Shown here: in pieces, positions 35,341 to 44,543 of the stretch | Layout of the letters: the number at the start of each line of letters is the position of its first letter | How positions within the stretch are numbered: the stretch's first letter is position 1 | NCBI GenBank assembly: GCA_023393125.1 | Contig: JAEWMQ010000038.1 | Coordinates: forward strand, 62,001-126,000 | Direction of reading: 5' to 3' | DNA from: Bacillota bacterium | GTDB taxonomy: Bacteria > Bacillota > Clostridia > Lachnospirales > Cellulosilyticaceae | DNA: 64,000 bases | The notes under the pieces: model-generated | Told to the model about the DNA's origin: nothing | What the model saw: only the letters and a program-made list of their open reading frames with translations | Database searches by the model: none | Translations under genes and position numbers: made by a program

Positions 35341-37735
35341 CTAGCATCATCTCTTCTTTTTTTGCTTTTTTCTTCTTAAGCATAACAAGGGTGATTGCTG
35401 TTGCTACAACGACGCCTACTCCAATACCACCAAAAATCCATTTTTTACTTGCAGCGTTTTCAGTAGGCATTTCTCCTTCCATAGAAGGCATTTCTCCATC
35501 TATTGGTGGCATTTCTTCCATCATCATCTCTTCTACAAGGAATTCAAACGGTTTCCTGATTTCTTGAGTCTTACCCGCTGCATCTTCATATTCTACAATA
35601 ACTTCACCTTTTAGAGTTCCTGCTTCATTGGCCATAATCATCGGCTCATAAGTTTGTGAATCTCCTTGCTTAAAGTTACCAATAAACGTTCTATTATTTT
35701 CTACTGTAAAACCTTCTCCTTCTACATAAACCATCATATTCGTTACGTCCGTACGACCTCTATTATAAAAGGTTGTAGATAGTGTTGTTTCTATACCTAC
35801 TTGTGCATACTCTACGAAAATGTCACCAGCTTCTATTTTAGTTACTTGCTCTACTGGAATACCTATATTCTCAGTAGCTGTAATCTCATTGCCATCCTCA
35901 TCTTCGTAAGCCATTTCTAAAGTAATTTCATAAGTCTTTGCCTTCGCTGTAGGAATAGTATACATGGTTACATCCTTTGTCACCGTCTCTCCTGGGCTAA
36001 GCTGAGCAATATAGAAGGTATTGCTACCACCTACAGGGGTGAATACATTTCCTGTTTGATTTTCACCCTGCTCAATGACTTTAATATTAGCTTTCAAATT
36101 GTTCACAGTGTGCTTACTGCTTGTATTTAAAAAACCTAGATGAAGTTCAAAATTTTCACCTGCTTGGACAATAGTAGGATTAACGATATATTCTCCAATA
36201 ATAACTTTAGGTTTACCTTTTAACTTCTCATCCTCATCACCTTCTGCATCCTTTTTAGGATTACTAATGTTAATACTACCATATTGGCTAACTATTATAG
36301 GTGCTTTAGGATCACCGTATTCAATGTTAATCTCAATTGGATGACTGCTTGTAATAGCTGCATTAGTTGCTGCAAAAGTTACACTATATTGCTTGGTTTC
36401 TCCTTTGCCTAATTGACTTACAAAAAAGAGGTTCTGAGATTTAGGTACAATGCCTTCATCACCTTTAACAGAAATTTTGAGATTATCTGCTCCACTTTTA
36501 GAAGAAACATTAAATTTAACAGTAAAGTTTTGATCTACACCATATGTATCTGTAGGAGAAATCACATTGCTAATAATGACTTCTGAAGCTACACTTGAAG
36601 CTGATGTACTTAAATAGACGTACTGCGTATCTTCTTCTTTTTCACCTGCGGAATTTAAGTAATCCACTTTAATTTGAATAGGTACGCTGTCTCCTTTAAA
36701 GCTACTACTCACGCGCAATTTCATTGTAATATCTTGGCTTGATTTACCTTGAATCACATCTAGCCTTTTAACATTACTCGCCTCTACTATTGAGACATTT
36801 TCAGTATTAACCACTTCAAAACGTATATTCTTTGCATCACGTTGACCTACATTACTTAATTTAAATGTCACCTCACTTGCTACACCTGGCGTATAAATTT
36901 TGCTACCTGATGTACTCACTTCAAGTGCTGATGGTACCACGCTACTATCTACTTGTATATTAACACTATAACTATTTCCTGCAACACTTACTGTAGCTGG
37001 ATAAACACCTGCTTTAGCATCTTCATTTACTTTAATCGTAAAAATACCTGTTTTAGTTTCTTTTGACTTAATATTTTTCACTGTAGCAGTGCTTGTTTTA
37101 ATTTCTACACCTTCTACTTTACTTCCTAAAGCAAGTTTCATGTCCGCTTGATTAACTGTAAAGCTTGATTTATTAGTTACCTTTACTTCTACATTTTGTG
37201 TTTGTCCTGTTTTAACTAATAAGTTATCTTGCTTTTCCACAGTTAATACATCTATAAAATCTGCGCTTGATTTTGCTGTTAGTGTATAAGATTCAGTATC
37301 AGAGTTATCTGGATTAGCTGTTTGAAGGCTACCTCCTACTTCTACTACTACCTCAATATCTTGACTTCCACCATTGTAGACTAACCCACTAATGGTAATA
37401 GTTCTAGATTCACTTACTTCTGTTATTTCTTCAGCTCCATTTACTGAAAAGCCTGCCTTACTAGCATCAATACCACTTCCTGTAGCTTTAGCATTAGATA
37501 TATATACTTTATTAGTTCCTTCACCTAGCTTATTTGCTGTCACTTCTACCACTAAACTAAATGCATCTCCTGGTTGAATACTTGATTGATTTTGACTAAC
37601 TTTATTAATGGTTATTGAGCCAAAAGCTCCATCTCCTTCTGCTGCATAGATATTTAATATCTCACCTGACATAATATATGTAGCCATCAAAAGAAAGCTC
37701 AGTACCCATGCTATCCACTTATTCTTCTTTTTCAT
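35327..37735 (-). CDS. Secreted, membrane-anchored Ig/CARDB-repeat protein (COG1361-like)
   Basis: 802 residues. Signal peptide (about 1-32, ending IYAAEGDG). At least five beta-sandwich repeats of NPCBM/CARDB or NEW3 type follow (for example TGQTQNVEVKVTNKSSFTV and PGVASEVTFKLSNVGQRDAKN). A C-terminal helix (KWIFGGIGVGVVVATAITLV) with a Lys/Asp/Glu tail anchors it. Overlaps the ATPase and permease genes on both sides, so it is an integral part of the ABC system, perhaps its outside receptor or periplasm-like adaptor. A Met/Glu-rich linker precedes the anchor. Confidence 0.82.
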   Translation of the reverse strand: MKKKNKWIAWVLSFLLMATYIMSGEILNIYAAEGDGAFGSITINKVSQNQSSIQPGDAFSLVVEVTANKLGEGTNKVYISNAKATGSGIDASKAGFSVNGAEEITEVSESRTITISGLVYNGGSQDIEVVVEVGGSLQTANPDNSDTESYTLTAKSSADFIDVLTVEKQDNLLVKTGQTQNVEVKVTNKSSFTVNQADMKLALGSKVEGVEIKTSTATVKNIKSKETKTGIFTIKVNEDAKAGVYPATVSVAGNSYSVNIQVDSSVVPSALEVSTSGSKIYTPGVASEVTFKLSNVGQRDAKNIRFEVVNTENVSIVEASNVKRLDVIQGKSSQDITMKLRVSSSFKGDSVPIQIKVDYLNSAGEKEEDTQYVYLSTSASSVASEVIISNVISPTDTYGVDQNFTVKFNVSSKSGADNLKISVKGDEGIVPKSQNLFFVSQLGKGETKQYSVTFAATNAAITSSHPIEINIEYGDPKAPIIVSQYGSINISNPKKDAEGDEDEKLKGKPKVIIGEYIVNPTIVQAGENFELHLGFLNTSSKHTVNNLKANIKVIEQGENQTGNVFTPVGGSNTFYIAQLSPGETVTKDVTMYTIPTAKAKTYEITLEMAYEDEDGNEITATENIGIPVEQVTKIEAGDIFVEYAQVGIETTLSTTFYNRGRTDVTNMMVYVEGEGFTVENNRTFIGNFKQGDSQTYEPMIMANEAGTLKGEVIVEYEDAAGKTQEIRKPFEFLVEEMMMEEMPPIDGEMPSMEGEMPTENAASKKWIFGGIGVGVVVATAITLVMLKKKKAKKEEMMLDEED

Positions 37736-38444
37736 AAATCATTTTCCTTCCCATCTCTGTATTTTTTTCTATTTTAACAATATCTCCATCCTGTACCGTA
37801 ATAATTTTATGTGCATAACCAGCAATTTCTGGATCATGTGAGACAATAATGAGTGTTTGATTATATTTTTCTGCAATACCTGTAATCATATCCATTACTT
37901 CACTAGTGGTATGCGTGTCCAAATTTCCTGTAGGTTCATCTGCAAATAAAATTTGAGGACGATTGACAAAAGCCCTTGCAATACTCACACGTTGCTGTTG
38001 TCCACCACTCATTTCCTTTGGTTTATGATGAAGCCTTGACCCTAACCCTACTGCTTCTAGCATTTCCCTTGCTCTTTTTTCTCTTTCTCTTTTATCCATC
38101 CCTTGAAATACAAGAGGTAATGCTACATTTTCTAGTGCAGTTAATGTAGGAATTAAATTATAGGATTGAAAAACGAAACCAATGTTTTTTTGACGAAAAA
38201 TCGCCAACTGAGTTTCATTTAATTTTTCAACTCTTATTTTTTTTATTTTTATAGTTCCCTTAGTAGGCTTTTCAAGACCTGCTAACATATTTAATAATGT
38301 CGATTTTCCTGAACCTGACGTACCAAACAAGCAGCAGATTTCTCCTTTTTCTATCTCTAAATCAATATGATTAAGCGCCACAATTTTTTCATTCCCCATA
38401 CGGTAAACTTTCCTTAAATTTTTAACCTCTATAATAGGTCCCAC
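37719..38444 (-). CDS. ABC transporter ATP-binding protein, LolD/MacB type
   Basis: 241 residues from the GTG at 38444, chosen because AAAGGGGGG lies 6 bp before it; an open extension upstream adds 23 unlikely residues. Walker A GTSGSGKST, Q-loop FQSYNLIPTLTALENV, signature MSGGQQQRVSIARAF and Walker B ILFADEPTGNLD are all intact. Drives the MacB-like permease; first gene of the three-gene operon, whose stop overlaps the next start by 17 bp. Confidence 0.92.
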   Translation of the reverse strand: MGPIIEVKNLRKVYRMGNEKIVALNHIDLEIEKGEICCLFGTSGSGKSTLLNMLAGLEKPTKGTIKIKKIRVEKLNETQLAIFRQKNIGFVFQSYNLIPTLTALENVALPLVFQGMDKREREKRAREMLEAVGLGSRLHHKPKEMSGGQQQRVSIARAFVNRPQILFADEPTGNLDTHTTSEVMDMITGIAEKYNQTLIIVSHDPEIAGYAHKIITVQDGDIVKIEKNTEMGRKMIYEKEE

Positions 38445-38588
38445 TCTATCCCCCCTTTGCAAATTTATCCGAATATAACACAAATTATAACACGTTTTAA
38501 TATAATTAACCATAAATTAGATATTACATCATTATTACTATTAGTTTATATTATTTAATTTATTTTTAATGATTTATTCTTCATCAAA

Positions 38589-38628
38589 AAAGAGCAGGCA
38601 TTTTTTCTTATAATATTACCTACTCTTT
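38589..38628 (-). terminator. Terminator after the last csp-like gene
   Basis: Arms AAAGAGCAGG (38589-38598) and CCTACTCTTT (38619-38628) pair with one mismatch. On the minus strand the hairpin is followed by a T-run. It closes the csp-like operon, 24 bp after its last stop. Confidence 0.7.
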
Positions 38629-38651
38629 ACCATCATATCTCAATTATTCTA

Positions 38652-40412
38652 TTAAAAAGCCAATTGTCTTCTTAACAAATCTAAACTTTCCTCAATACAA
38701 AGTTTACCGTATCCCCATAATGGACTAGGATAATTCATATTATTATCTCTAGTAGCACCTCTTATTAAATAAGTTTTTACATTTTCTCCATATAAAAAAG
38801 GATTATTCCCCTGTATAATACCCCATTCCATTAAAAGAGCTATACCTCCTGCCACATGTGGTGTGGCCATACTGGTGCCACTTTGCACTCTATAACCTGA
38901 AGTTGTATGACTTGCTGCACTAATCTCCACTCCTGGTGCTACTAAATCCGGCTTAATTACACTGTTATCTCTTCCAAAACCTCTTCCTGAAAAAGGAGCA
39001 ATCTGACCTGTTACATGATTATAGGCTCCAACTGATACTACTAGCCTTGCTGTAGATGGTGTGGTCAATGTAGTTTCTACTGTAGGCGCCAAAAAGAAAT
39101 TAGTGGTTGCACCTTCTTCTGAAGTAGGGCCCCATACATTAAAACTCCCATCCACCACGCTTTGTCCATGTACTACAACTTGCCAAATGCCACTTGTAAT
39201 ACTACTAGATACGGGTACTAAAAACACTGCAAATTCAATATCTCCACTTAAAGGTGACGGTCCTGAAAAAGCAGCATACACCTTTGCTCCTCCTAGTCCA
39301 TATTGTACTGGACCCTGAGCATATACAATAAGCGGCGTTCTTCTACCTGCAGGGTCAATAATTTCAAATCCTAACTGATCAATTGGATTTTGCCAGACGG
39401 ATAGTGGGAAATAAGTGGTATTTTCCCCTATTTGAAATTCAAAGCTAGCAGTACTTCCTTGTTCCACTTTGCCACTCGTATGATTTCTAGCATTAGCTTC
39501 ATTCCCTGTACCCACTACAATATTATTTTTCCATAAAGTTGCTGCATTATCTAAGTATTGTTCTAAGAGTGCATTACTATCATGAGGCCCAGCATTTGTC
39601 CCAATGCTTATATTAATGGCAACGGGTTTCCCTAAACTTATAGCTTTCTCAATGACATAACGTACACCTAACATAATTTCTATATTTCTTACAAAACCTT
39701 CAAAATCTGGTTGCCCTAGTTTTACAATAATAAATTCTGCCTCTGGTGCTGCCCCTATAATTCTTCCTCCTGATCCCCTTCCATTCCCACCTGCTATTCC
39801 TGCCACATGAGTACCATGACCAACTCTATCACCTGTTGGCACAATCTCTAGCTGTTGCACTTTTGTAGGCTCTTTTAAAGCTTCATTAATTTGCTCTCTT
39901 GTATATTCTGTTCCTGTTAAATAACCAGTGGGGGGGGCCCCAGTGATAGATTGATCCCAAATAAAGTTGATACGTGTGCTACCATCTTCATTTCTAAAAT
40001 CTGGGTGAGCATAATTAATGCCAGAATCAATAATACCTAGCAAAGTGCCACTACCTTTTAACCTATAAGGCGGTTCATTTTGAACAGGTGTGATACAGCT
40101 AGCCAACATACTTTCATTAATATTATAAAAAAGCCTTTTAGGCACTTCCATATATTCTACTTCTGTAAAATTAATAAGTTCTTGTATCCGTTCTGGTGGA
40201 ACTGTTAAAACAGCAAATTGATTACTTATAATTTGTGCTACCCCACCTACTTTTTGGGCAACTGCTTCAATGTCTCCATTATATTTGACAAGTACTTCCC
40301 ATGTCCCTTTTTGCTCAAACCCCAGTAGTCCTAAATCAATCTCTATCTGTTCTCGTTCATTCTGAGGCACAATACTCAATATTTCTAGTGCTGCATCTGT
40401 TTTATTTTGCAT
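38652..40412 (-). CDS. Csp-family S8 subtilase, intact triad (gene 4 of 4)
   Basis: 586 residues. N-terminal pro-domain (about 1-105), then the subtilisin domain with an inserted jellyroll-type beta domain (about 305-450). Catalytic Asp129 (GIIDSGI), His199 (GHGTHVAG) and Ser514 (GTSMATPHVAG); oxyanion Asn in GTGNEA. No signal peptide, as for spore-packaged CspB, which activates pro-SleC. A run of eight C (40 codons into the catalytic domain, 39930-39937 on the plus strand as G) encodes GAPP and could slip. 10 bp after the previous csp-like gene. Confidence 0.88.
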   Translation of the reverse strand: MQNKTDAALEILSIVPQNEREQIEIDLGLLGFEQKGTWEVLVKYNGDIEAVAQKVGGVAQIISNQFAVLTVPPERIQELINFTEVEYMEVPKRLFYNINESMLASCITPVQNEPPYRLKGSGTLLGIIDSGINYAHPDFRNEDGSTRINFIWDQSITGAPPTGYLTGTEYTREQINEALKEPTKVQQLEIVPTGDRVGHGTHVAGIAGGNGRGSGGRIIGAAPEAEFIIVKLGQPDFEGFVRNIEIMLGVRYVIEKAISLGKPVAINISIGTNAGPHDSNALLEQYLDNAATLWKNNIVVGTGNEANARNHTSGKVEQGSTASFEFQIGENTTYFPLSVWQNPIDQLGFEIIDPAGRRTPLIVYAQGPVQYGLGGAKVYAAFSGPSPLSGDIEFAVFLVPVSSSITSGIWQVVVHGQSVVDGSFNVWGPTSEEGATTNFFLAPTVETTLTTPSTARLVVSVGAYNHVTGQIAPFSGRGFGRDNSVIKPDLVAPGVEISAASHTTSGYRVQSGTSMATPHVAGGIALLMEWGIIQGNNPFLYGENVKTYLIRGATRDNNMNYPSPLWGYGKLCIEESLDLLRRQLAF

Positions 40413-40422
40413 GGGCTCCCTC

Positions 40423-42195
40423 CTAATTGGTTTGGTTTGCTACTTCTCTCATATTATTAAGGGCTGCCTCTAAGCAAAGCATCCCAAATCCCCAACTATT
40501 ATTAGGATAGGGTGCATTGACAATTGGTCTCCTCGCATTACGAATCAAATAAACTTCTAAGGCATCTCCATATAATCCTGGATTTCCTAGTTGTACAAGA
40601 CCATAAGCTTGCATTAATATATAGGCACCTGCTACAAAAGCTGATGCAATACTTGTACCTGATGCCATAGTATAAAGTTCTCCAGTTTTTACTGAAGGTA
40701 CGGTGACATTAACTCCAGGTGCTACTAAATTGGGTCTAATTCTACCATCAGCAGTATATCCTCTACCAGAAAAAGCGGCTAATTGCATAGTATTGCCGTT
40801 ATAGGCTCCCACACCTGTAAGACCATCAGAGTCAGATGGGCAAGTTAGTGTCGTTTCTACAGAAGCTTCTTGAAATCTTGTATTACTACTAAGGTCTCTT
40901 ACAATACTTCCCCATATATTATAATTACCTTGCAAAATACGTTTACCTGTTAAAGTTATACGCCATATACCTCTATTTACTAATTGATTATTTTGCCCTT
41001 GCAAAACAATCAGAATCTGTTGTTGTGTAATATCTATAATCGGCTCAGAAAAATTAATAAGAACGGCTGTTTCATCAAATAAATAGGCTCTATTAGGTGT
41101 TAATAAGCTTAAAACATCTGTTTTTTCACCTGTTGGTGACTCTAGCGTTAACTCTACTTCATCACTTACAGGCATCCATATACAACAAGCATATTCTTTC
41201 TTTTCTCCATCAATAATAAGCTCAATGGTTTCTGTTTCTCCCTCTTCAATCATTCCTTTACTATGGCTTCCTCTATTTCCCTCATTACCTACTCCTACAA
41301 CAATATTACATACCCAGGTTCGATAAACGGCCTCTATATATGCAGCTAGAATATCTTTACCATTATGACTAGCTAAGTTATATCCTGAACCCAATAAAAT
41401 AACGATAGGTTTTAAAAGTTCTTTAGCCTTTTCCATTGCAAAATGAATGCCCTGCATGATTTCAAGATCTCTAGGACCAAATTCCCTATTAGTCCTTCCA
41501 ACTTTCACAATAAGTAAATCACATGCCGGCGCCATGCCTTTATTTCTTCGTCCTGTGCTTCCTCTCCCATTTCCACCTGCTACTCCTGCTAAAACTGTTC
41601 CATGTCCTAATGTATCCATGGAAGGAACCCTTGTTAACATCTGTTCTTTAGTAGGCTCTTTTAATGCTTCATCAATCTGCTCTTTGGTGTAAAGCGTTCC
41701 ATCAGCAAAACCTGCTGGCGGTGTCCCTTCAATGCCTTGATCCCATAAATATAAAATCCTTGTTGTATCATCATCATTTCTAAAATCAGGATGTGTATAA
41801 TCAATACCTGAATCAATGACGGCTAATAACAATCCTCTTCCTGTGATTTGGTAATTACCGGTTGGTGAGCTCGTTTCCTCTGCACAAACTTGAGCCAAAT
41901 CAAGATCAATGTACTCCATAAGCTGTGGTAAACTGATAAAGATAACATTAGGATCATTTGATAGCTCTCCAATAAAAAGTCTGCTTATGATAACTTGTGC
42001 ATATCCTTGACCTAAATCATATACCTCCATATCGAACTTCTTACTTATTTCTTCTAAACTCCCCACATAACGAACAATAACCTCCCATATCTGCAAGGCT
42101 TGGTCTTTTATAAATAAGTTCTTAACATTTGCTGTCATAAGATTCTCATAACGTAAAGCCAGTTGTACTTGTGCACTTAATTTATTAATAACCAT
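40423..42195 (-). CDS. Csp-family S8 subtilase, intact triad (gene 3 of 4)
   Basis: 590 residues with the same layout: pro-domain, catalytic domain and inserted beta domain. Asp128 (AVIDSGIDYTHPDF), His198 (GHGTVLAGVAGG) and Ser515 (SGTSIASAFVAG) are present, as is the oxyanion Asn (GVGNEGN). The second His of GHGTH is Val, which does not affect catalysis. It is likely active. AGGGGAGG ribosome site, 13 bp after the pseudoprotease gene. Confidence 0.87.
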   Translation of the reverse strand: MVINKLSAQVQLALRYENLMTANVKNLFIKDQALQIWEVIVRYVGSLEEISKKFDMEVYDLGQGYAQVIISRLFIGELSNDPNVIFISLPQLMEYIDLDLAQVCAEETSSPTGNYQITGRGLLLAVIDSGIDYTHPDFRNDDDTTRILYLWDQGIEGTPPAGFADGTLYTKEQIDEALKEPTKEQMLTRVPSMDTLGHGTVLAGVAGGNGRGSTGRRNKGMAPACDLLIVKVGRTNREFGPRDLEIMQGIHFAMEKAKELLKPIVILLGSGYNLASHNGKDILAAYIEAVYRTWVCNIVVGVGNEGNRGSHSKGMIEEGETETIELIIDGEKKEYACCIWMPVSDEVELTLESPTGEKTDVLSLLTPNRAYLFDETAVLINFSEPIIDITQQQILIVLQGQNNQLVNRGIWRITLTGKRILQGNYNIWGSIVRDLSSNTRFQEASVETTLTCPSDSDGLTGVGAYNGNTMQLAAFSGRGYTADGRIRPNLVAPGVNVTVPSVKTGELYTMASGTSIASAFVAGAYILMQAYGLVQLGNPGLYGDALEVYLIRNARRPIVNAPYPNNSWGFGMLCLEAALNNMREVANQTN

Positions 42196-42208
42196 TTTCT
42201 AACCTCCC

Positions 42209-44533
42209 CTATTCTAAAGGTGCCATTAAAGTAACTTCTAGCTTCTTTAAATCTAAAATACCATTCCCTTGACTAAAATGAGGGTAAGTCTGCCCAGGCA
42301 GCTGTGTAAGCTGTTGTTCTAACCACTTTTGCATCATCTTGGTATTCGGATAAGATTTCCCCTTCTCCTTCTGCCATTTACTATATAATGTTGCTACTGC
42401 TCCAGTCACTAAACTAGCTGCTACAGCCGTTCCTTCTAACCCTAGTACTTCCCCTTTTTCATTTAGTTGGATATCCGCCCTCCCTTCTGCTACACAGCTT
42501 AGACCTGCTTGATTATTATGATTCGTTCTACCAGAGCCACCTCGCATCACTAATGCCTTTGTGTCAAAACTCCCCACCCCTATAGCTGACCATTTAGCCG
42601 GCGCCGGATTTACTGTATTTAAAGCTGTCCATGAACTTAACGTAGCGCCTGAATTTACTCCTTGTTCTGACAGACTTACACTTAATTTCAGCAGCTTATC
42701 TTCTTCAGCATTTAAAAATAGTTGCCAAGTATGCTGTGATTCTTGTTCAATACGAAACCGAATATCTAACTGCCCACTATTATAGTCCCATTTTAATCCA
42801 CTACTTTCTACTATTCCTGCTGTCGTTTGATAACTACCTTCCTCTTCTAAATGAATGATTTGTTTTTCATCTTCTAATAGTTGTAAAACCGCTTGAAATA
42901 CTTCCATTTTTTCTGAACAAATCCGTCCTATTAGATTTTGATTTTCTCTCTTAGTTTGTATCCTTAGCTCCTCAAAAGAATTTCCTTCTATGAGCTGCTT
43001 ATGTTCTTTATTAGCTTCTTCTCCCACTGGCATAATAATAGTAACTCCCTGCTGATAACTCAGTTCATCAAAGATTCTATCGTACTGATTAATACCCTCC
43101 ACTCCCTCTAATAAATAATGATAAGGTAAATATAGAACTAAGGGTTTTTGATTAAGCTTAGCTAGTTCTATCAATTTGCACACCCCAATAAGTACATCTG
43201 GAACTAATGCAACTAGTGGATGAGGCTCTCCTACATGAATTTTTTGTAGATTCCTAGTAGCAGGCTTTATTTTTGCTATTAAAAATTCCGCCTTAGAAGC
43301 AAGTGCTTCATAAACACCTTGTTTTCCTCCTGCTAGGTCAAGTAAAAAAGTTGCTTCACTTTTACTACCTGATAGCATTTTCTCCGTTCCTAAAGCTTCA
43401 TTAATTGTAGTCGCTGTATAATAAACCCCTTTATCAGCTTGTTCCTGCTCCCACATACACCCTATTCTTGTTTTTCCTCCGGATGTTCTCAGAAGTGAAT
43501 CTTCCCAATTAATACCTTCTACAGTTACAATTCCGATATAAACATTTTCCCCCCTATACTTAAAATCACCTTCTAAAGTAGTATTCTCTTTTGCCCTAGG
43601 GGAATTTATCCTATGTAAAGGTACTTGTGCTACCATGGGTAAGGTCCACTGCGGCATAACATAATTTTTTAAGTAGTTGCTTTGTTTCTCTATGTTCATC
43701 TTTGTATCATAGATAGCATGAATACCTTTACCTAGTAAAATACTATTTAAGTCTATTGGCTGGCTCATTTTATTTTTAAAATCATCTATTAAAGGTAAAT
43801 AAAGTTTTTCTGTCGTTGGAATCTGTTCATAAAATATGTCATGATATAAACTTTCTTTTATCATTAACTCCCTTTCATTTGTAAGGTATTTTATAGCTCT
43901 ACCAATGAGTTTATGATACGATGTGGCATATATAAAACGATTCTTATAAGGTTCAAAACGCTTTTCACTCATTAAATAACAAGCTGCTATATCTTCCTTC
44001 TTCATTACTTGTAAAACGATATGTTCTTCCTCTCCAAGTAGTTCATTTATAATCTTATAAGTTAAACTCCGAAAAGAAAAATACCTTTCCTTAGGTGTAT
44101 TATCAAGGTAAATAACCGCAGTCTTTTTTAGACTTCTTGCTTTATTTATAAGAACCCGAATAGTCTTAATAAACTTGCCCGCAAAAACTTTTTCTTCACT
44201 ATAACAGCTTATCCATAGAGGCCCTTGTTCCATTAACATTCCCTTATTGTCCCATACTTCTCTGGTCATTTCATAATAGCTACTCACTTTTGAACTCTTT
44301 TGCCTCTCTCCTATAGTTACAAATACTATGGATTCCTTGCTTAACCCTTCTACTAACTCTACTTGCTTCCTGCCTAATTGCATTTCAAAATCAGGCTCTA
44401 CTTCCCCCTCTATTTGCTTAAACTCCTCCTCTTCTTTGATATCTATAAGCTTATAGCCTGCTCCTAAATCTTCCATAATCCATGGCGCTATAGTCTGTTT
44501 ATCTTTGGTAGACGGTGCCACGATTAGTCTCAT
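42209..44533 (-). CDS. Csp-like pseudoprotease with long unique N-terminal region (gene 2 of 4)
   Basis: 774 residues from the ATG at 44533 (AGGAGGGG 4 bp upstream; an earlier ATG overlaps the previous gene). Residues of about 320-774 align with the Csp catalytic domain, but all three residues are gone. The Asp region reads GIVTVEGINWED, the His region SEATFLLDLAGG where GHGTHVAGIAGG is expected, and the Ser region EGTAVAAS. CspA and CspC of Clostridioides difficile are likewise inactive and act as germinant or co-germinant sensors. Residues 1-310 replace the short pro-domain; I do not recognise this region. Possible sensor for germination (inference). Confidence 0.8.
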   Translation of the reverse strand: MRLIVAPSTKDKQTIAPWIMEDLGAGYKLIDIKEEEEFKQIEGEVEPDFEMQLGRKQVELVEGLSKESIVFVTIGERQKSSKVSSYYEMTREVWDNKGMLMEQGPLWISCYSEEKVFAGKFIKTIRVLINKARSLKKTAVIYLDNTPKERYFSFRSLTYKIINELLGEEEHIVLQVMKKEDIAACYLMSEKRFEPYKNRFIYATSYHKLIGRAIKYLTNERELMIKESLYHDIFYEQIPTTEKLYLPLIDDFKNKMSQPIDLNSILLGKGIHAIYDTKMNIEKQSNYLKNYVMPQWTLPMVAQVPLHRINSPRAKENTTLEGDFKYRGENVYIGIVTVEGINWEDSLLRTSGGKTRIGCMWEQEQADKGVYYTATTINEALGTEKMLSGSKSEATFLLDLAGGKQGVYEALASKAEFLIAKIKPATRNLQKIHVGEPHPLVALVPDVLIGVCKLIELAKLNQKPLVLYLPYHYLLEGVEGINQYDRIFDELSYQQGVTIIMPVGEEANKEHKQLIEGNSFEELRIQTKRENQNLIGRICSEKMEVFQAVLQLLEDEKQIIHLEEEGSYQTTAGIVESSGLKWDYNSGQLDIRFRIEQESQHTWQLFLNAEEDKLLKLSVSLSEQGVNSGATLSSWTALNTVNPAPAKWSAIGVGSFDTKALVMRGGSGRTNHNNQAGLSCVAEGRADIQLNEKGEVLGLEGTAVAASLVTGAVATLYSKWQKEKGKSYPNTKMMQKWLEQQLTQLPGQTYPHFSQGNGILDLKKLEVTLMAPLE

Positions 44534-44543
44534 ATTTCCCCTC

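Noticed and set aside
33988..38444. LolCDE lipoprotein release or CydCD-type system
   Set aside because: No outer membrane expected, and the overlapping Ig-repeat surface subunit fits a MacB/COG1361-type exporter instead.
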